Source of the DNA: Schistocephalus solidus
Lineage: Eukaryota; Platyhelminthes; Cestoda; Diphyllobothriidea; Diphyllobothriidae
DNA: 64,000 nucleotides
Reading direction: 5' to 3'
Assembly (NCBI GenBank): GCA_017591395.1
Contig: WEDG01005134.1
Span: 60,809 to 124,808, forward strand
The position numbers and the translations under genes were made by a program. The notes beneath the pieces are model-generated. The model saw nothing but the letters and a program-made list of their open reading frames with translations, had not been told where the DNA came from and did no database searches. Position 1 is the first letter of the stretch, and each line of letters starts with the position of its first letter. This document shows positions 35,501 to 47,479 of the stretch, piece by piece.

Positions 35501-36575
35501 ACTCCTGTTTTCTTAATTTTAACGAAGATTTCAGATTATATTTCGTCTTGTTATATTGACTTGGTTAGTTGATATAAGACATAAGAAGCACTTACCTAAA
35601 TACGAGTTCTATCTCATTGTTTGTTTACTGTAAGAAAATGGGCAGAAAATATCCTATGCTTTTAAATAACACGGAATACGTATTGCAATGGTGCGTATTT
35701 GTATACATTTACATTAAAGAAACCAAGCAATGTTTGTCATAGACAACCTCCGTAATCGTAGAATCTTATCCTTAATCCATAAATATAAGATAATTGCGAG
35801 TGTAAGGAATCGCATTGTTTTTCGAAAGAAAGGAACAACTTCTCCTTTAAAATGTTTTTTTGATAATTTTGAGGTTTTTTGTCAAGAAGCCCAGTTATAA
35901 CTTATGAACATATCCGTGATTAACCACAGAGATAAAGTGATCTGTATATAAATAGGCTTGAGTTAATTTGAGGTAAAAAAAACAAAATCATTGCTAAATT
36001 TAAAGCACAAAGGAACCTTTGGAATCAAATTTAATTCAATTCGGCACCAAGCTCATCATGTGCAAATCTCGGCTTGAAGAACATAAAACCGCCTTATTAA
36101 ATAATTGAACCAAAACGAATCTGTTCCTTTTCTGAAAAAAACATTAGTTCGACATTGTATATTATAATTATAATATATTTATTTAATTTATATGTTTTTA
36201 CTGTTTTCAGTTGCAATTCAGCTTATCAAGAAATATTTTGGGGATAAGGAGATGAGGAGAAAGTTTGTAGTGTGAAAGGTGTGTCAGGTGGTCTCTCTCT
36301 TTCTTCTTGAGACTTTCACTCCTCAGGTACCGTTTTGTTGTTCGCAATAACTAATGCGTCCTTTCCGTTCTTTCAAAAGATGTTATAAATTGATAATTGA
36401 TTTAGTCTTTATTTTAAATATCCTTAAATGAGACAGGAAATTTTTATTTACCAATTTTACAGTCACGGTTTTATCAGGGTTATGATTTCTTTAAAATGCA
36501 TTTATATTTTAAAACAATCAAAATACTTGCCTAATCATACTGGCGGAGTTGTCATCCTTCAATTTCTTCTTCTAC
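32540..36575. other. 5' flank of the channel gene and intergenic DNA
   Basis: Very AT-rich. Frames of 60-80 codons are AT-driven and unremarkable. I cannot point to a promoter. Confidence 0.45.
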
Positions 36576-37260
36576 CTAATGGGAGCATTTGAAACTCCTG
36601 CTGGGGTTCCATGCGTTCCTTAGTAGGCAGCTCATCACTGTTCTCCTGTATTTACTCCCGCACAGCAGCACCATTAGTCTCTCGACCCAGAATGTGCCCC
36701 AGAGAGTCGGGTCGTCCACTGAAACTTCCGAGCTCACCTTGGGCGCCGCATCGGCCACAAGCTTCGTAATGCGGAGCCAAACGTCCTCTTTTTAACTCCT
36801 TCAATGGTATTTTCGCTCAAACGTAAGGCACCCAGGATAATAAAGTATTCCTTTTTAACTTCAGCTGGCATTCGTTCAGTATTTTTGATTACGTCAGTCA
36901 CTTCGCAATGGCTCTCTTGTCCATATGTTGGAGGAGTAGAAGTGGAGTTTGGAGAACGATACTTGAATTGAAGGAGCGTTATTGAACACAATCAAGGCCT
37001 TGAGTAGTCATTACTTCTCTTCGAGGCAGCATCCTAACGAGGGGCTAAAAACTTAATTAACCCATTCACTGGAGAATATCCACCTGACCCAGGATTTCAA
37101 ATTGAACCTCCGTATCACTATTGAGTCACGTCTTGTGCACTTTACATGCCTTAAACACTCGCGTATTTTCCGAGTGACAGACGAGCAGAGCCTTGACCTC
37201 ATAATGACCACTCGTGTTGACGCAATGCAGGGCGTAAGCCGATCCTTCAACGGCTTGCAT
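36576..37260 (-). pseudogene. Unidentified coding relic with frame breaks
   Basis: Minus-strand frames with protein-like composition follow each other in different phases. The first begins AYALHCVNTSGHYEVKALLV (about 37240) and runs on through CHSENTRVFKACKVHKT. A second contains AEVKKEYFIILGALRLSENT (about 36870). A third begins ADAAPKVSSEVSVDDPTLWG (about 36758) and ends in a stop at 36576. The last two overlap out of frame, as expected from a small insertion or deletion. The stretch is GC-richer than its surroundings. I do not recognise the family. It could be a decayed host gene or retrocopy, or exons with unrecognised introns. Confidence 0.4.
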
Positions 37261-38654
37261 TTAATATAATTTTATTTTTATACAATGTGCCTGGTGTATT
37301 CCTGACAAGGTCCCATTGTACCGCCTCTGCCTTCGCCATGTAATTTCCTTTCATTTATTCAGGCTAACAACAGCATTCTATAATCTTATAGGAGTTCCAA
37401 ACGTGGCCAGCTAAGATTGATATGAACTTTAGCTAAAAAAATGTTCCTTGATTTTTTTTTTCTCTTTGAGATGGTGTAGACGGTTGATTAGGATATGCCA
37501 TACTCCATGATATGATTTGTCACACAAAAACATCCGCGTGCTTTATTATGATTTCTTCCTCAAATCTATTGTTATTATTTTAATCCTCCAGACAACACTA
37601 TTTTTAGCCATTATCCAATTTGGCTACCTCGGGGGTTACAAATTGTATTCATAAACACACACAACAAACGACAAACAAAAATAAATGCGTGATCAAACAA
37701 AAACTCTGTCTTCGGAGGCGTCCGCGAATTTTCGAGCAACAGCAGTAACACTAGGAAGTATCACGTGGCTTCCTCGTTAACTTCACGGAAGCTCGATTAA
37801 AGACACAACGTTTCTGTGAATGGCTCGCTTTCTACCTCAAATGTTCGTAAACAGGCTTTTTGTTACACGAGGTTCCGATAATGAGCAAGTAAGAAACGAA
37901 ACTTTTAGAAAGTAGACATTATTTGCAAAAGTTTAGTATTTCTTCTGTAGGTCAGTTGTCCATTTTCAACCATGCAAACGAGCCTTATTAAAAACAAACA
38001 AAGCGAAAATTAGTCAAATATCAAGAGACCTTTGAATTGCATTCTTTTAGAGCAGACATATTATGAGTAACTTCTAGGTAGCTCAAAAACCCGCCATACT
38101 TCCCGTATTACCTTGTCTCATTTAGCGAAATGTAAAGTTTGTGGACATTGGGCAACAAAAGATATAATTTAAGCCGACACAAATGCTTTAAATTGATAAC
38201 TATCGTTATGAACGTGGATTCTTTTCCTAGATGAGTTAAAGTATGAATCTCTCAAAGAGAATGCGCAATCAGCCATCTGCATTAGAATGAATTTTCAAAA
38301 TTTTAATGTTTGGTTCATGCTTTTAAATCATATTCGATTTTGAAGTTTTATGATGAACGCATTTAACAGAAGCGAAGGTCATGCGCAATCAGTTGCAAGA
38401 GTAAATATTTGGAGAAGTGTTCGGTATTTTCAGAATGATATGTAAATAACTGTCATCTAACACCAGAGACATCTAACTATGTGACAAAATCGAAGTTCTA
38501 AATACATTGAGAAAATAAGGTTTATAATTTAACCCAACTGTTCGTTTGCATTTATTGGGTAATAGAACAATGATTTTTTTCACGTTTTTCGAATGTGCAG
38601 CCTTTTCTAAAAATGTCATTTCAAAATAAAGCAATAGCATTTTTCAGAAACATT
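37261..38654. other. Intergenic, no gene seen
   Basis: AT-rich, with no repeat or gene that I recognise. Confidence 0.5.
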
Positions 38655-38765
38655 GCCGGTGATTGCAAGGGAAAACTATATCGCCATTTCTGTGGTATGA
38701 GCCATCATCAGCCAATGATACTTAACCCCACGTGGTACACAAACCGAGGTTCGAGGCCTTTAAGA
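38655..38765 (-). repeat. SINE tail fragment, minus strand
   Basis: Read on the minus strand this gives CTCGAACCTCGG (box B end), GTGGGGTTAAGTATCATTGG, CTGATGA (38711-38705), a short hairpin TGG/CCA, and then GAAA (38690-38687). It is a solitary 5'-truncated copy of the same SINE family as 1-2385. It keeps both halves of the CTGATGA/GAAA pair although the stem between them has changed. Confidence 0.65.
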
Positions 38766-38859
38766 TTGTTATGGGTAAAGTTCCATTTAGGCAGTTCATT
38801 ATTAGTAAAAGATTTTAATGGATTAATTGGCAGCAATTTCTGAAGGATCAGCAATTGTT

Positions 38860-39260
38860 TATGCGTTGTACCCCCTAAAGAGGCAGTGTGGAAAATGCGC
38901 TGGAACAACCCGGGTTGTGCTTTCACAGCTGATGTCGAGGATGGTGTTGGGGGTTTTTGAGCTCAGCTTAGTTGCGAGATCAGGTCGCACCAGTAACCTG
39001 TGACCTTTATCGCACTCAGGTCTGCACCCAATCCCGTCTTTAATCCTCCAGAGTATGGCTTAAAACCATGAGCAGACCAATGGAGGAAAAGAGCAAGAGG
39101 GCCGTAGCTGCAGCGCAAGGCTCCTCTCAGTTAAAACATAATCCACGTGCATGATGGCGTCCTTGCACAATCACGTCGTGACGCACACAGGGTTCCTAAG
39201 TTTGTATCAACGGCCAACTCTCTTATGTGATTAGTCTCGCCTTCTGTATAATAAAGTGAT
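38860..39260. other. GC-rich block, probably an unrecognised repeat
   Basis: This is a sharply bounded GC-rich piece in AT-rich DNA, without an open frame. It ends in TGTATAATAAAGTGATTGAG on the plus strand, an AATAAA polyadenylation hexamer near one edge. This suggests the 3' end of a retroelement or an LTR, but I cannot name it. Confidence 0.35.
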
Positions 39261-42200
39261 TGAGAAAAGGTGCTTTTGCAATCTTTCACCAATGGCGTTC
39301 ATTAATAATTACAGCATGGTACGTTAGTACAGGTAGTTATCCTCTTATGTGGAAAAGATGCCAACCAGATTTCGATTGCATTCGTTTGTGGGTAACATTG
39401 CACATTACACAAAGTATTAATTAATAAAAGTTTAATTGGATTGGAAATTTCAAAAAGTACCTGCAAGTTAATTCCAACAATCGTTTCCACCCACGATACA
39501 GTTAATTTTTATTCTATTTTCTTTATGACAATTGACAGACTGTTGTATTAGCTGAAGCTTAAATTATTATCTTACACTGATAACCTTGGTTTTTTTAACA
39601 AAACAATCAAAATATATCTGTCTCCTGAATGCAGATTTTATAATTTTTTTATTTGGCTTGTGTTTTTCTAATGCTATGATGGCTGTTTCATTAAAATTAT
39701 TGCCCGTTGACTCTTCCATGAAATAACAGTCGTAGACTAAGTTTTCTTTTTTATATTTTGAAAGACATAAATATGACTACAGCATGGTAGATAAAATTCA
39801 AAATATATTATAGAATTTGCTCAGTTATATGGGTAGTACCGTCAGCTCACAAATTTCTGTTTCCAATCACTTCCGTAAAAAAAGAACGTCAAAAGGCGTT
39901 CTTTTACTGTCCATTTAATTAATTTATCATTATCAGTAAATGCACCTAATAATAATTTTAGGATTGACTGCTTTGATTATATTTTCTCTCTTTTCATTTA
40001 TTGTGGCAATTTTTGTGGCTCTCCTGACTAAAAACACACACGAGCGATTCTTACGTATAAATTTGTAACTACGTTTAGGGTGAAACATCAGATTTCAATC
40101 ATTTAGAAGTGCACACAGAATAAGGCAGTGGGTAAAAAGGAAAAATGTTATTTTAAAGACAGTAACACTCAATTTGGTACTCCAAATTGAATAAGACAGA
40201 ATTTGTTGGTGGCAAACATTAGGCAGTCGTAGCATTTGGCACGGTAGCACCTAAAAGCTGAAAGCTAGGCATTCCAGAATCATGCAGGTGCAAAACTGGC
40301 TGGAGTAATGTCGCAAAATTGGTCGCACGCTATCAGATATCATACCGTGACTGTCCATGCCATTATGCAAACCAGAATAATGAGGCCACTTATTACGAAG
40401 GGCCACGCACAGTGGTTCATTCAGAAATGCTACTTATATTACCATTTAACTGATTGCATACTGTAAAAAAACTATGCGTTCGATTTTGCGACCATGCTTT
40501 TTCTGGCTCAAACCGACATGATATCTGATCAGAGTGAATTACTGACACAATTTCCACTTACAGGACGTTAATTGTTGCCCCTGGCATCATTCAGTAGGTA
40601 TTTAAAGCTCGGCTTCGTGGCACATTTTCCGGCTAAGGAAACAATTTTTTGAACACTAATGTATGCATTTACAAGTGAAGGGATCTGACGCATCGACCCA
40701 AATCTCATTCCTGTTTGTGCACTAAAATATTTTCACTTCTTGTCGCCCCGAGTTATAATACTTTTGTTTTTATTCTTTCTACTATCATTGTCTTTCCAGT
40801 TTACCATGATTCTTAGCACAGCACATTCAAAGTAGAACCCTGACTATAACAATCCAGTAGAAAGATTTTTGGGGTCGTTTGATCTTTGTTATCGTATCAT
40901 AGTCCCGTCTTTTATTAGTGTACTCACGCATTCATCATAGGAACCTCTATATTTCTCGGCCAGGTGCAAGTGTAATTTCGGAAAGTTTATTTAAGCTTCA
41001 AAATACAATTCAATAAAAGTGCAAATTCTCAGGTTCTCCACATATCAAAATAAAAATTTATTATCAACTCCTGACGAAATAGTCAAAATTCAATTAAAGC
41101 TCACATTATTCGGAGGACTAAAGGCCACTAGCCGATATGCATTTAGGATGACTCCATGGACCAGTGGTAAAGACATTTGTTTTTCTGACCAACCGGTCAA
41201 GAGCTTATAACTCAAGCGTACCTAAACTTAGACTGAGATATGAACTTCTGATGACGATTGCTAAGTCAGATCTGGCTCTTTCAGGCTCCATTGGGTTTGT
41301 CGGTAATATCACTTAACATTGGGATAAAGTGTTACACGAACAATTATGCGCCTCTATTCTCAAAAAGCCCATATAAAACATAAGTATAAAAAGGTAAAAC
41401 ATCGGCAGTTAAGTCCAACGTAGATCCTGATAATTATATTGTATCGAATTGTTTTAGGTCTGATATTTAGTTGGTCGAAACATGGGATGACTGTAAGAGC
41501 ACGTAGAAAATATAATAGTTGCAGGATATCTGTTAATGATAATAAAGTGTTGGATTTGCTAAAGGAAAATAATGGAAAATAGATAAAGATATTAAAGAGC
41601 AGGTAATGTAGAACTCGATTACTTAAAGATGTTTAGAAACTGACATTCAGTTTCAAGTAATGCACGCCATTTTCTCTCCAGACATGTAGCGATTGGCTTC
41701 AATAAAATAGAGAGGTTGTGAATAAACTGGGAAATTAAAATTCTTCTCCATCTTCACTGTTAAAAGTTTTTATTCGCTATTTTAAACGATTACAAGATCA
41801 AATAGAAAGAGCCTCCTTCACTGATTCATCTTGTATTTTAATGGTTTATTCTCAGGTACTGAGTGTTTCTTCCAGTGTATCGCAGGTAAATAAAAATCGA
41901 CCTAAGCAGGGCTTTGTTATAACGAAGTGCGTTTACTGTGGTTTATAGGAAAAGCCATAAACCTAGACACAAAGCAGCCTTTGTAGACTGTAGTTTTTGG
42001 TTTGCCTTAAAAGCCATTCAGTTTGGTGTGCGTTGTTATTGGTTAAAATAGGTCCTCATAGAGTACGTAGCTTATTAAATAAATGTGAAGACGGGAATCC
42101 AGATAGTCTGATGTTGGCACATTACGTTAAATTCATTTACTTCAGAATCTAAACCGTTTCTCAAAATGGTATTTTATAGAAAAGTGTATATTATTAATGT

Positions 42201-43860
42201 TACATCATATTTTTACACATTTTGAAAACATTCTGGGTTATTTGCATAATTACGTATTGCGATGTTAATATCTATAATAGGAGATGTTTGAGCATTTACG
42301 CCAGCTTTTGTTTTAAACGAGAGTATGCTAAACTAACGCTTTTTACCATTTTTATGTTGCAAGTTAAATGTTCGTATGACTAACATGTTGGCCGGTCACT
42401 AAACGTGAAGCATGAGCTCCACTCAAATTGTATTTTGAAGGTTAGATATTGACTTTTCCCAAAAAATCACAGTTATTCATATGCACAAACAAATGGTTTC
42501 CTGTGGGGCTGTTAACGTCTGCTGTACATGAAAGTTCACAGATTGCCAAAGCCGGCCTGTTTAACTTAACAAAGCATTTGGTTATATAAAAATGTCTGCC
42601 TTAATGAATGTGGCGTTTCTAAAGAAAACCTCAAGCCCGTATTCTTATCGCCATAATTCGTATTATCCTGAACATCAGAAAATCTAAAAATATCGCACTT
42701 ATATCTCGAGATAATGATTTGTAATCTAAACTCAAACTTAAAAAACTGTTCTTTCTGATAGAGAAATGATATTTTCTTCATTCTATGTACAGTGCAGGTT
42801 GCAGTGAGGTGGCTACTTCTTCATTTGTAAAAAGAAAACGTCATCCGTGCGCTAATAATCAACGGTGGTATTTTACGCGCGTGTGACATGAGTTATTGAG
42901 TAATAGAATAATGAACGTGTAATCACTGATTACGAGTACTTAGTAGGACATGCATAACATCAGGGTCCCTAAGGTGGCACATATTTCGGCTGACGTTTTA
43001 AGATGGCCGTGAGTGAGCGGCCAGATGTGATTAGGTACGTTTCAGCTTGAAAAATTCTGGTTGTAATTCGTTAAATTGCGTTTGCCTGCTCGTTGCGATT
43101 TTTTGCGTTTTTTAATCTTGATTATTTATAAAAATGTTTAATTTCCATATCAGTTTATAGGAATTTGATTTTTTTGAAAAGGTGTTTTCATTGTTCATGT
43201 AGCATTCACGTCAAGTAGAATTCGGCCACGTTTGTCTTGATAAGAAAAGGTAAATAAATATTTGTGCCTATCCTGCAGATGGTTGATTTTTAGGGAATGA
43301 CCCAAAACGTGAGATTTACAGTTGTAGGGTTGCTTAAAATTTAACCACTCGACCGCTGTCCGTTTACATTTTTTTTCTGAATGCTTAAACACAATCGAAT
43401 GCCCCGCAATAATATAAATGACTAATCTTTGCTAATCAGAATCTTTAGCATCAGGGGACTCTAGTAGTCATTTTACAGATCGTAAAAATCTTACAGTTAA
43501 ATGTTACCATATTGGCTATAATGCTGTATACGTTTTGGTTTTATTTTAAATATTTTGCATACACTTCTAATTATTTTATATTGTCCTGTCATATTTCCTC
43601 GGCCTTGACGAAATATAACCAAAATGCCACGCTTATGTGAAGATTGTCTGCCTTTAAAAAAAATACTTTCCACTATCCCTTTTAACATTTATTTTCATCG
43701 TCGCTGAAACATGAGGGATTTGTCATTTTGTCCATTCATTCGTATACTGCCTTTAACAATATTTTAAATGCGGTCTCCTTTTCTACACATAAGGAATTAA
43801 AACTTTAATTCCTTAATTCGCTTATTAACCAATCAAGCAGTACTTCAGATTTAAGTCAGC
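39261..43860. other. Intergenic, no gene seen
   Basis: Mostly AT-rich. 40200-40450 is somewhat GC-richer, with no frame. A lone box A-like GGACCAGTGGTAAAGAC lies at about 41158, without a box B. Confidence 0.4.
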
Positions 43861-43869
43861 TGCAGCGTG

Positions 43870-44270
43870 AAATGCCAGGGAGAGACAAAGATCGTAATCG
43901 TCGCTGGCATTGGGTGGGCGATAGACACTACCAACGAGTTAAGAGTAGTTATCTTTAAGAACTACTCGGAGCCAACAACTCTCCTCTACCGCGGTATATT
44001 GGCGATAGTCCAATGGAAAAAATGTAATTGGTTGCTGCAACATAGATACAGCTTCCTCCGCCGTGGCCCTCGTGTCGATCATTCTGAATGTAAGCGTAGC
44101 CTAGAATAGAGAGTTCGGAGTCGGATACACAGGGTGTTGCCCATGTCTCTGTATTTATTACAATGTCGGAGAGGTGGATGAAAACGTGAATCTGGAGCAA
44201 AGGCATCTTATAAAGCAGAGATCTGGCATTGAGGACGATTAATTTAAGCGGCACGTTTTTGGTTTCTGAA
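43870..44270 (-). pseudogene. APE-type endonuclease N-terminus of a non-LTR element
   Basis: The minus strand reads LKLIVLNARSLLYKM, then INTETWATPCVSDSELSILGY, then HGGGSCIYVA. These are the first metal-binding motif (NARS), the TE.W motif with its catalytic Glu, and the RGGG strand of the endonuclease/exonuclease/phosphatase fold used by CR1- and Jockey-type elements to nick target DNA. Only about the first third of the domain is present. It follows ORF1-like frames on the same strand. Confidence 0.7.
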
Positions 44271-44279
44271 ACGGGACAG

Positions 44280-45466
44280 TTAGGCTGTCAGGGTGACTGC
44301 CTTCGGCCAGAGAAATGCTCTTTTCACTTGAACTATCTGTCCTTCCCTTATTTTGAGATTCGCCTCGCCATTGGTCTTTCGTGTTTCCAGTTCTATTATT
44401 AGCTGTTGCATTTTCATTCGTTCTTTCAGCCCATGTTCCGGTTGAAAAAACACTTCAGAATGCGGACCCCGCAGGGTTGATTTTCTCTGTAGCAGGAGTT
44501 GTGCCTGTGCTTCGTTTTCCAAGATAATTTTAAGAGGTCTTGTTCGAGGATTTGAATCGGGTGTAGACAGAGCCTTCCCTATTCTATATGCCTTGAGAAT
44601 ATGAATGGACTAGCCGTCCGTTAGCAGCGTTTTTGCATACAATTGAAGGAGTTCCAAGTCATGTTTAAGTCGCTCTTTGGAATAATTGAAGCTGACTCCG
44701 GGACACCTTTAATGACTACATTCTGTTTTCGACTTAATCTAGTGCCCGTTTGTAACTCAGATCTTTCAGCTGAGTGAGTACTGGTTACCAGCTCACTTTG
44801 CCTGATAGGTCCAGATGAGCCGGGTGTTGGGCAGGCTTGAGCCAAATCTCTGCACGACTTGTTTTTCTTCGACCTTTTCTTCTTTGGCTTTACAAACTTG
44901 CAAAACTCTTCAACATCGAATGTTGGTGCAACGTCTACCAGTGATGTGGCGATGGGCAGTGAAGCCAGATTAGTGCTGATGCTACCCGAACTAAGTACCG
45001 GTGGAGTGGCGCAAGGACTAGATGGGACTCTCTTCGGAAGTTGCGAAAATTCCTCTGGTTTACCGGGTCCAGCTATCGCGATATGTTTACTATGACTTTT
45101 ATGTAAGCTTGAAGAAGCTATATATGAATACGAAATTTGCTTTGTGGTAGGTTTTATTACAAACAGGAGCTTTTTAGCAGTTGGGCAAGCTATTTATTTT
45201 TTAAAGTTATCTATTTCTTGTCTTAGGTTGCTTCTTTTTTGCTCCATCCCGGAGAATTTCTGCTGGAGGCTGAAAGACCCCATACATGTTTCGTCTTCGT
45301 CAGCTACATGAGTTAAGCTTACTGAACTTTTACCCCGTTTAGCGGGAGGTGAACAATTAGCAGAATAACGATAGTTACAATTGTTTTTTGCTTGTCCATT
45401 AAATTTCTTAACAAGATCCCCTGCCAATATGGCCGAGTGGGTAGAGGCGCCGATAGAGGGTCCCAA
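44280..45466 (-). pseudogene. ORF1-type protein of the same non-LTR element, broken
   Basis: Several minus-strand frames occur in series. About 45466-45194 ends in a Gln/Lys/Arg-rich, probably helical stretch. About 44845-44621 carries RKQNVVIKGVPESASI, the typical start of the nucleic-acid-binding part of non-LTR ORF1 proteins. About 44522-44280 carries LRGPHSEVFFQPEHGLKERM followed by a Glu/Lys-rich helix and GEANLKIREGQIVQ, matching the usual ORF1 C-terminus. The frames are separated by stops. Together with the adjacent endonuclease this is the 5' part of one element. Confidence 0.65.
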
Positions 45467-45555
45467 AGCAACTATGGGAAATGATGGTTACGTGGTCGGC
45501 GGTCGCAGTATAGTAATAATAATGGGCGTTCGTATGTAATCGTTAACATGGTGAG

Positions 45556-45726
45556 GGATTGCGTAGGAAGTATCCGAACCTCTTTCGCCTATTTCGACAA
45601 GTATCGACATGTCGATACTAGGCATATATAGACCCAAGGTTCAAAGTCGATATACAGTCAATATACGTATCTCGACATGTCGATATCCGTGCGACATACG
45701 ACTGATATAGTCATGCTATTAGGGTA
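45556..45726 (+). repeat. Left arm of an 18.4-kb inverted repeat
   Basis: This stretch runs from GCGTAGGAAGTATCC to TGCTATTAGGGT. It matches the reverse complement of 63985-63814 along its whole length with moderate divergence. It contains a perfect 20-bp palindrome AGTATCGACATGTCGATACT (45600-45619) and a second palindrome TCGACATGTCGA (about 45672-45683). GTAGGAAGTATCC is outermost in both arms, as in terminal inverted repeats. Confidence 0.75.
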
Positions 45727-46124
45727 GGTCGTGGACCAATTTTTTGTGACAATAAACTTATGGAACTTTGCATGTTATAATTGCCACAAAATTAACAGAG
45801 AGTTAGTTAGGAAATTCAACAATAAGAATATGAAAATATAAGGACTCAGCCTTTGGTTTGAGCCCCTTTTGCGATTGAGAGCAGATGCAGGGAGCACACA
45901 GCCGGCGTGAGTTTCAGAAAGCAGCAAAGATCGAGGGTCCAAGTCGCAATTTACAAACTCAGAGGAATATAAAGACAATTCTTTAATAATTTTCCAGCAC
46001 CGCGTCTTCTACACTGAAGTAGAGACTAAAAACTCGTAGGCTCGAGGTACTTGAAATTCGAAACCAATTTCAAACAACACGCCAATTCGTCCGTTGAATC
46101 GGGATAACTGTCATACGAATGGAA
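45727..46124. other. Unassigned spacer
   Basis: This lies between the left arm and the first reverse-transcriptase relic. A 67-codon minus-strand frame with a hydrophobic end is probably chance. Confidence 0.4.
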
Positions 46125-47475
46125 GGCAGCAAATATATACCCCATATACAAGAGTGGGTCTCGATCTTATGTCAAAAATAATCGGAATAGCAGCCTTGCC
46201 TCCATTTACTGAAAAATAATGGAATCAATTATTAAGAAGCCGACCATGAAGTTCCTTGAGCAAAACCGATTTACTCTCAGAATTCCAGCATGGCCTCAGA
46301 CATAATCACTCCTGTAATTCCAGTGTAGTGCTCTCTAAAGATAAGTGAACTCGCGCATTGGAGGGAGATGGTAGGGTTGACGTCACCTACACTGATTTCA
46401 AAAATGCCGTTGAACGTGTCCAACAACTAAAGTCTTATCTTAAATTATCTGAAATTGGCATCAAATATTTGCTGCTGACATGGAATGTAGATATTCTTGC
46501 AGGAAGATTGCACACTGCGTGCATCGATACCTCGAAGTTAAAACCTGCTCTGGTTCTAAGTGGTGTCCCCAAAGGCTCCATCTTAGAGCCATAAATCTTA
46601 TAAGTAAACATCAACGACAGTGTGCATGATCTGGGTTACAGCACAGTCATGTTTGCAAATGATGTTAAATTTTGGTGGGTCATCAGATCTGATACCGATA
46701 GACACGCACGTCGGGAGCGTCTAAACCGTTTTTGCAGCTGGTCTGCTCATCGGCTCTTTAATTTTATCGTTAGGAAGTGTGTGGTACTATGACTCCATTC
46801 CAGAAGGACAAGTGAGGAGGACGATTCCTACCAATGTCTTCTTAATAGGCAACGCCTTTTGATTGGCGAGGAAAGGAAGGACCTCGGTGTTTATTTATTT
46901 ATAAGCAGTTTACAGGCAAGGTCAAAAATATACAATAGAGGGTCAAGCTGACAGTGAAAAACTCCTGATCATTGTTTCAAGTGTTTTGCAGGAGAAAAAA
47001 CTGCAGCTTATTGAGGGATTAAAGTTAAGGACAGGGAAGCTTTGTTACAGGTGCCCGGTGAGTGACTTCTCTGTTCAGCGTTATGGATCCGGTATTCTGC
47101 ACCAGCAGGTATGTCGGTGAATGGCTGTTCGCTGTCGACCTTAGCATGAAGTCCAGCACAGGATTCAGAGTCCGTGAATGCCACCAGAACGGAACATAGC
47201 TCCCACAAACTCAGCAACCAAAATTTTTGAAACTAAGTAACTCTAATAAACTCTTCACTCAAACCATTTTCACAGTGTTGAAAGGCAGGTTAACGCGCTA
47301 CACAGGTTTTAGTTGAGCTCAGAAGTGGATGGTCAATAATCTTAGTCATCTGCTTTACGAAGCCAGACTGGGTAAACTTACTTCAGTAAAATTCAGTATA
47401 GATAAGAGAGATAGGCAGAGCCTTTGAAAACCCTTTTTACAGATTGACGCTAGCAAAATAAGCAAATGTTACATG
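46125..47475 (+). pseudogene. Non-LTR reverse transcriptase relic, interrupted
   Basis: Plus-strand pieces follow the order of an APE-type reverse transcriptase. PIYKSGSRS and IMESIIKK occur early. Motif A follows as VTYTDFKNAVERV at about 46385, then LSGVPKGSILEP (motif B) at about 46558. Motif C is FAND at 46651-46662, where FADD is expected. RLLIGEERKDLGVYL follows at about 46856. The frame is then cut at about 46900 by a minus-strand insertion and resumes near 47225, with a C-terminal piece (NNLSHLLYEARLGKL) before 47475. Motif C loss and many stops show it is dead. I assign it to the gamma group. Confidence 0.7.
46900..47220 (-). mobile_element. Beta-family 3' end inserted in the reverse transcriptase relic
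   Basis: The segment shares the pattern 'TTACAGGCA...CAGTGAAAAACTCCTGA...GAGAAAAAACTGC' with the minus-strand ends at 56232 and 60370. Its tail is TTTATTTATTTATA where the others have (TAA)n. It splits the plus-strand relic, so it inserted later. Confidence 0.5.
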
Positions 47476-47479
47476 GCGA

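Noticed and set aside
43867..44109. 80-codon plus-strand frame as a gene
   Set aside because: It is antisense to the endonuclease relic, whose minus-strand motifs are clear.
45425..45480. tRNA-Leu/Ser-like gene (ATGGCCGAGTGGGTAGAGGCGCC)
   Set aside because: Only a box A-like segment is present; no box B or acceptor pairing follows. It overlaps the end of the ORF1 relic.
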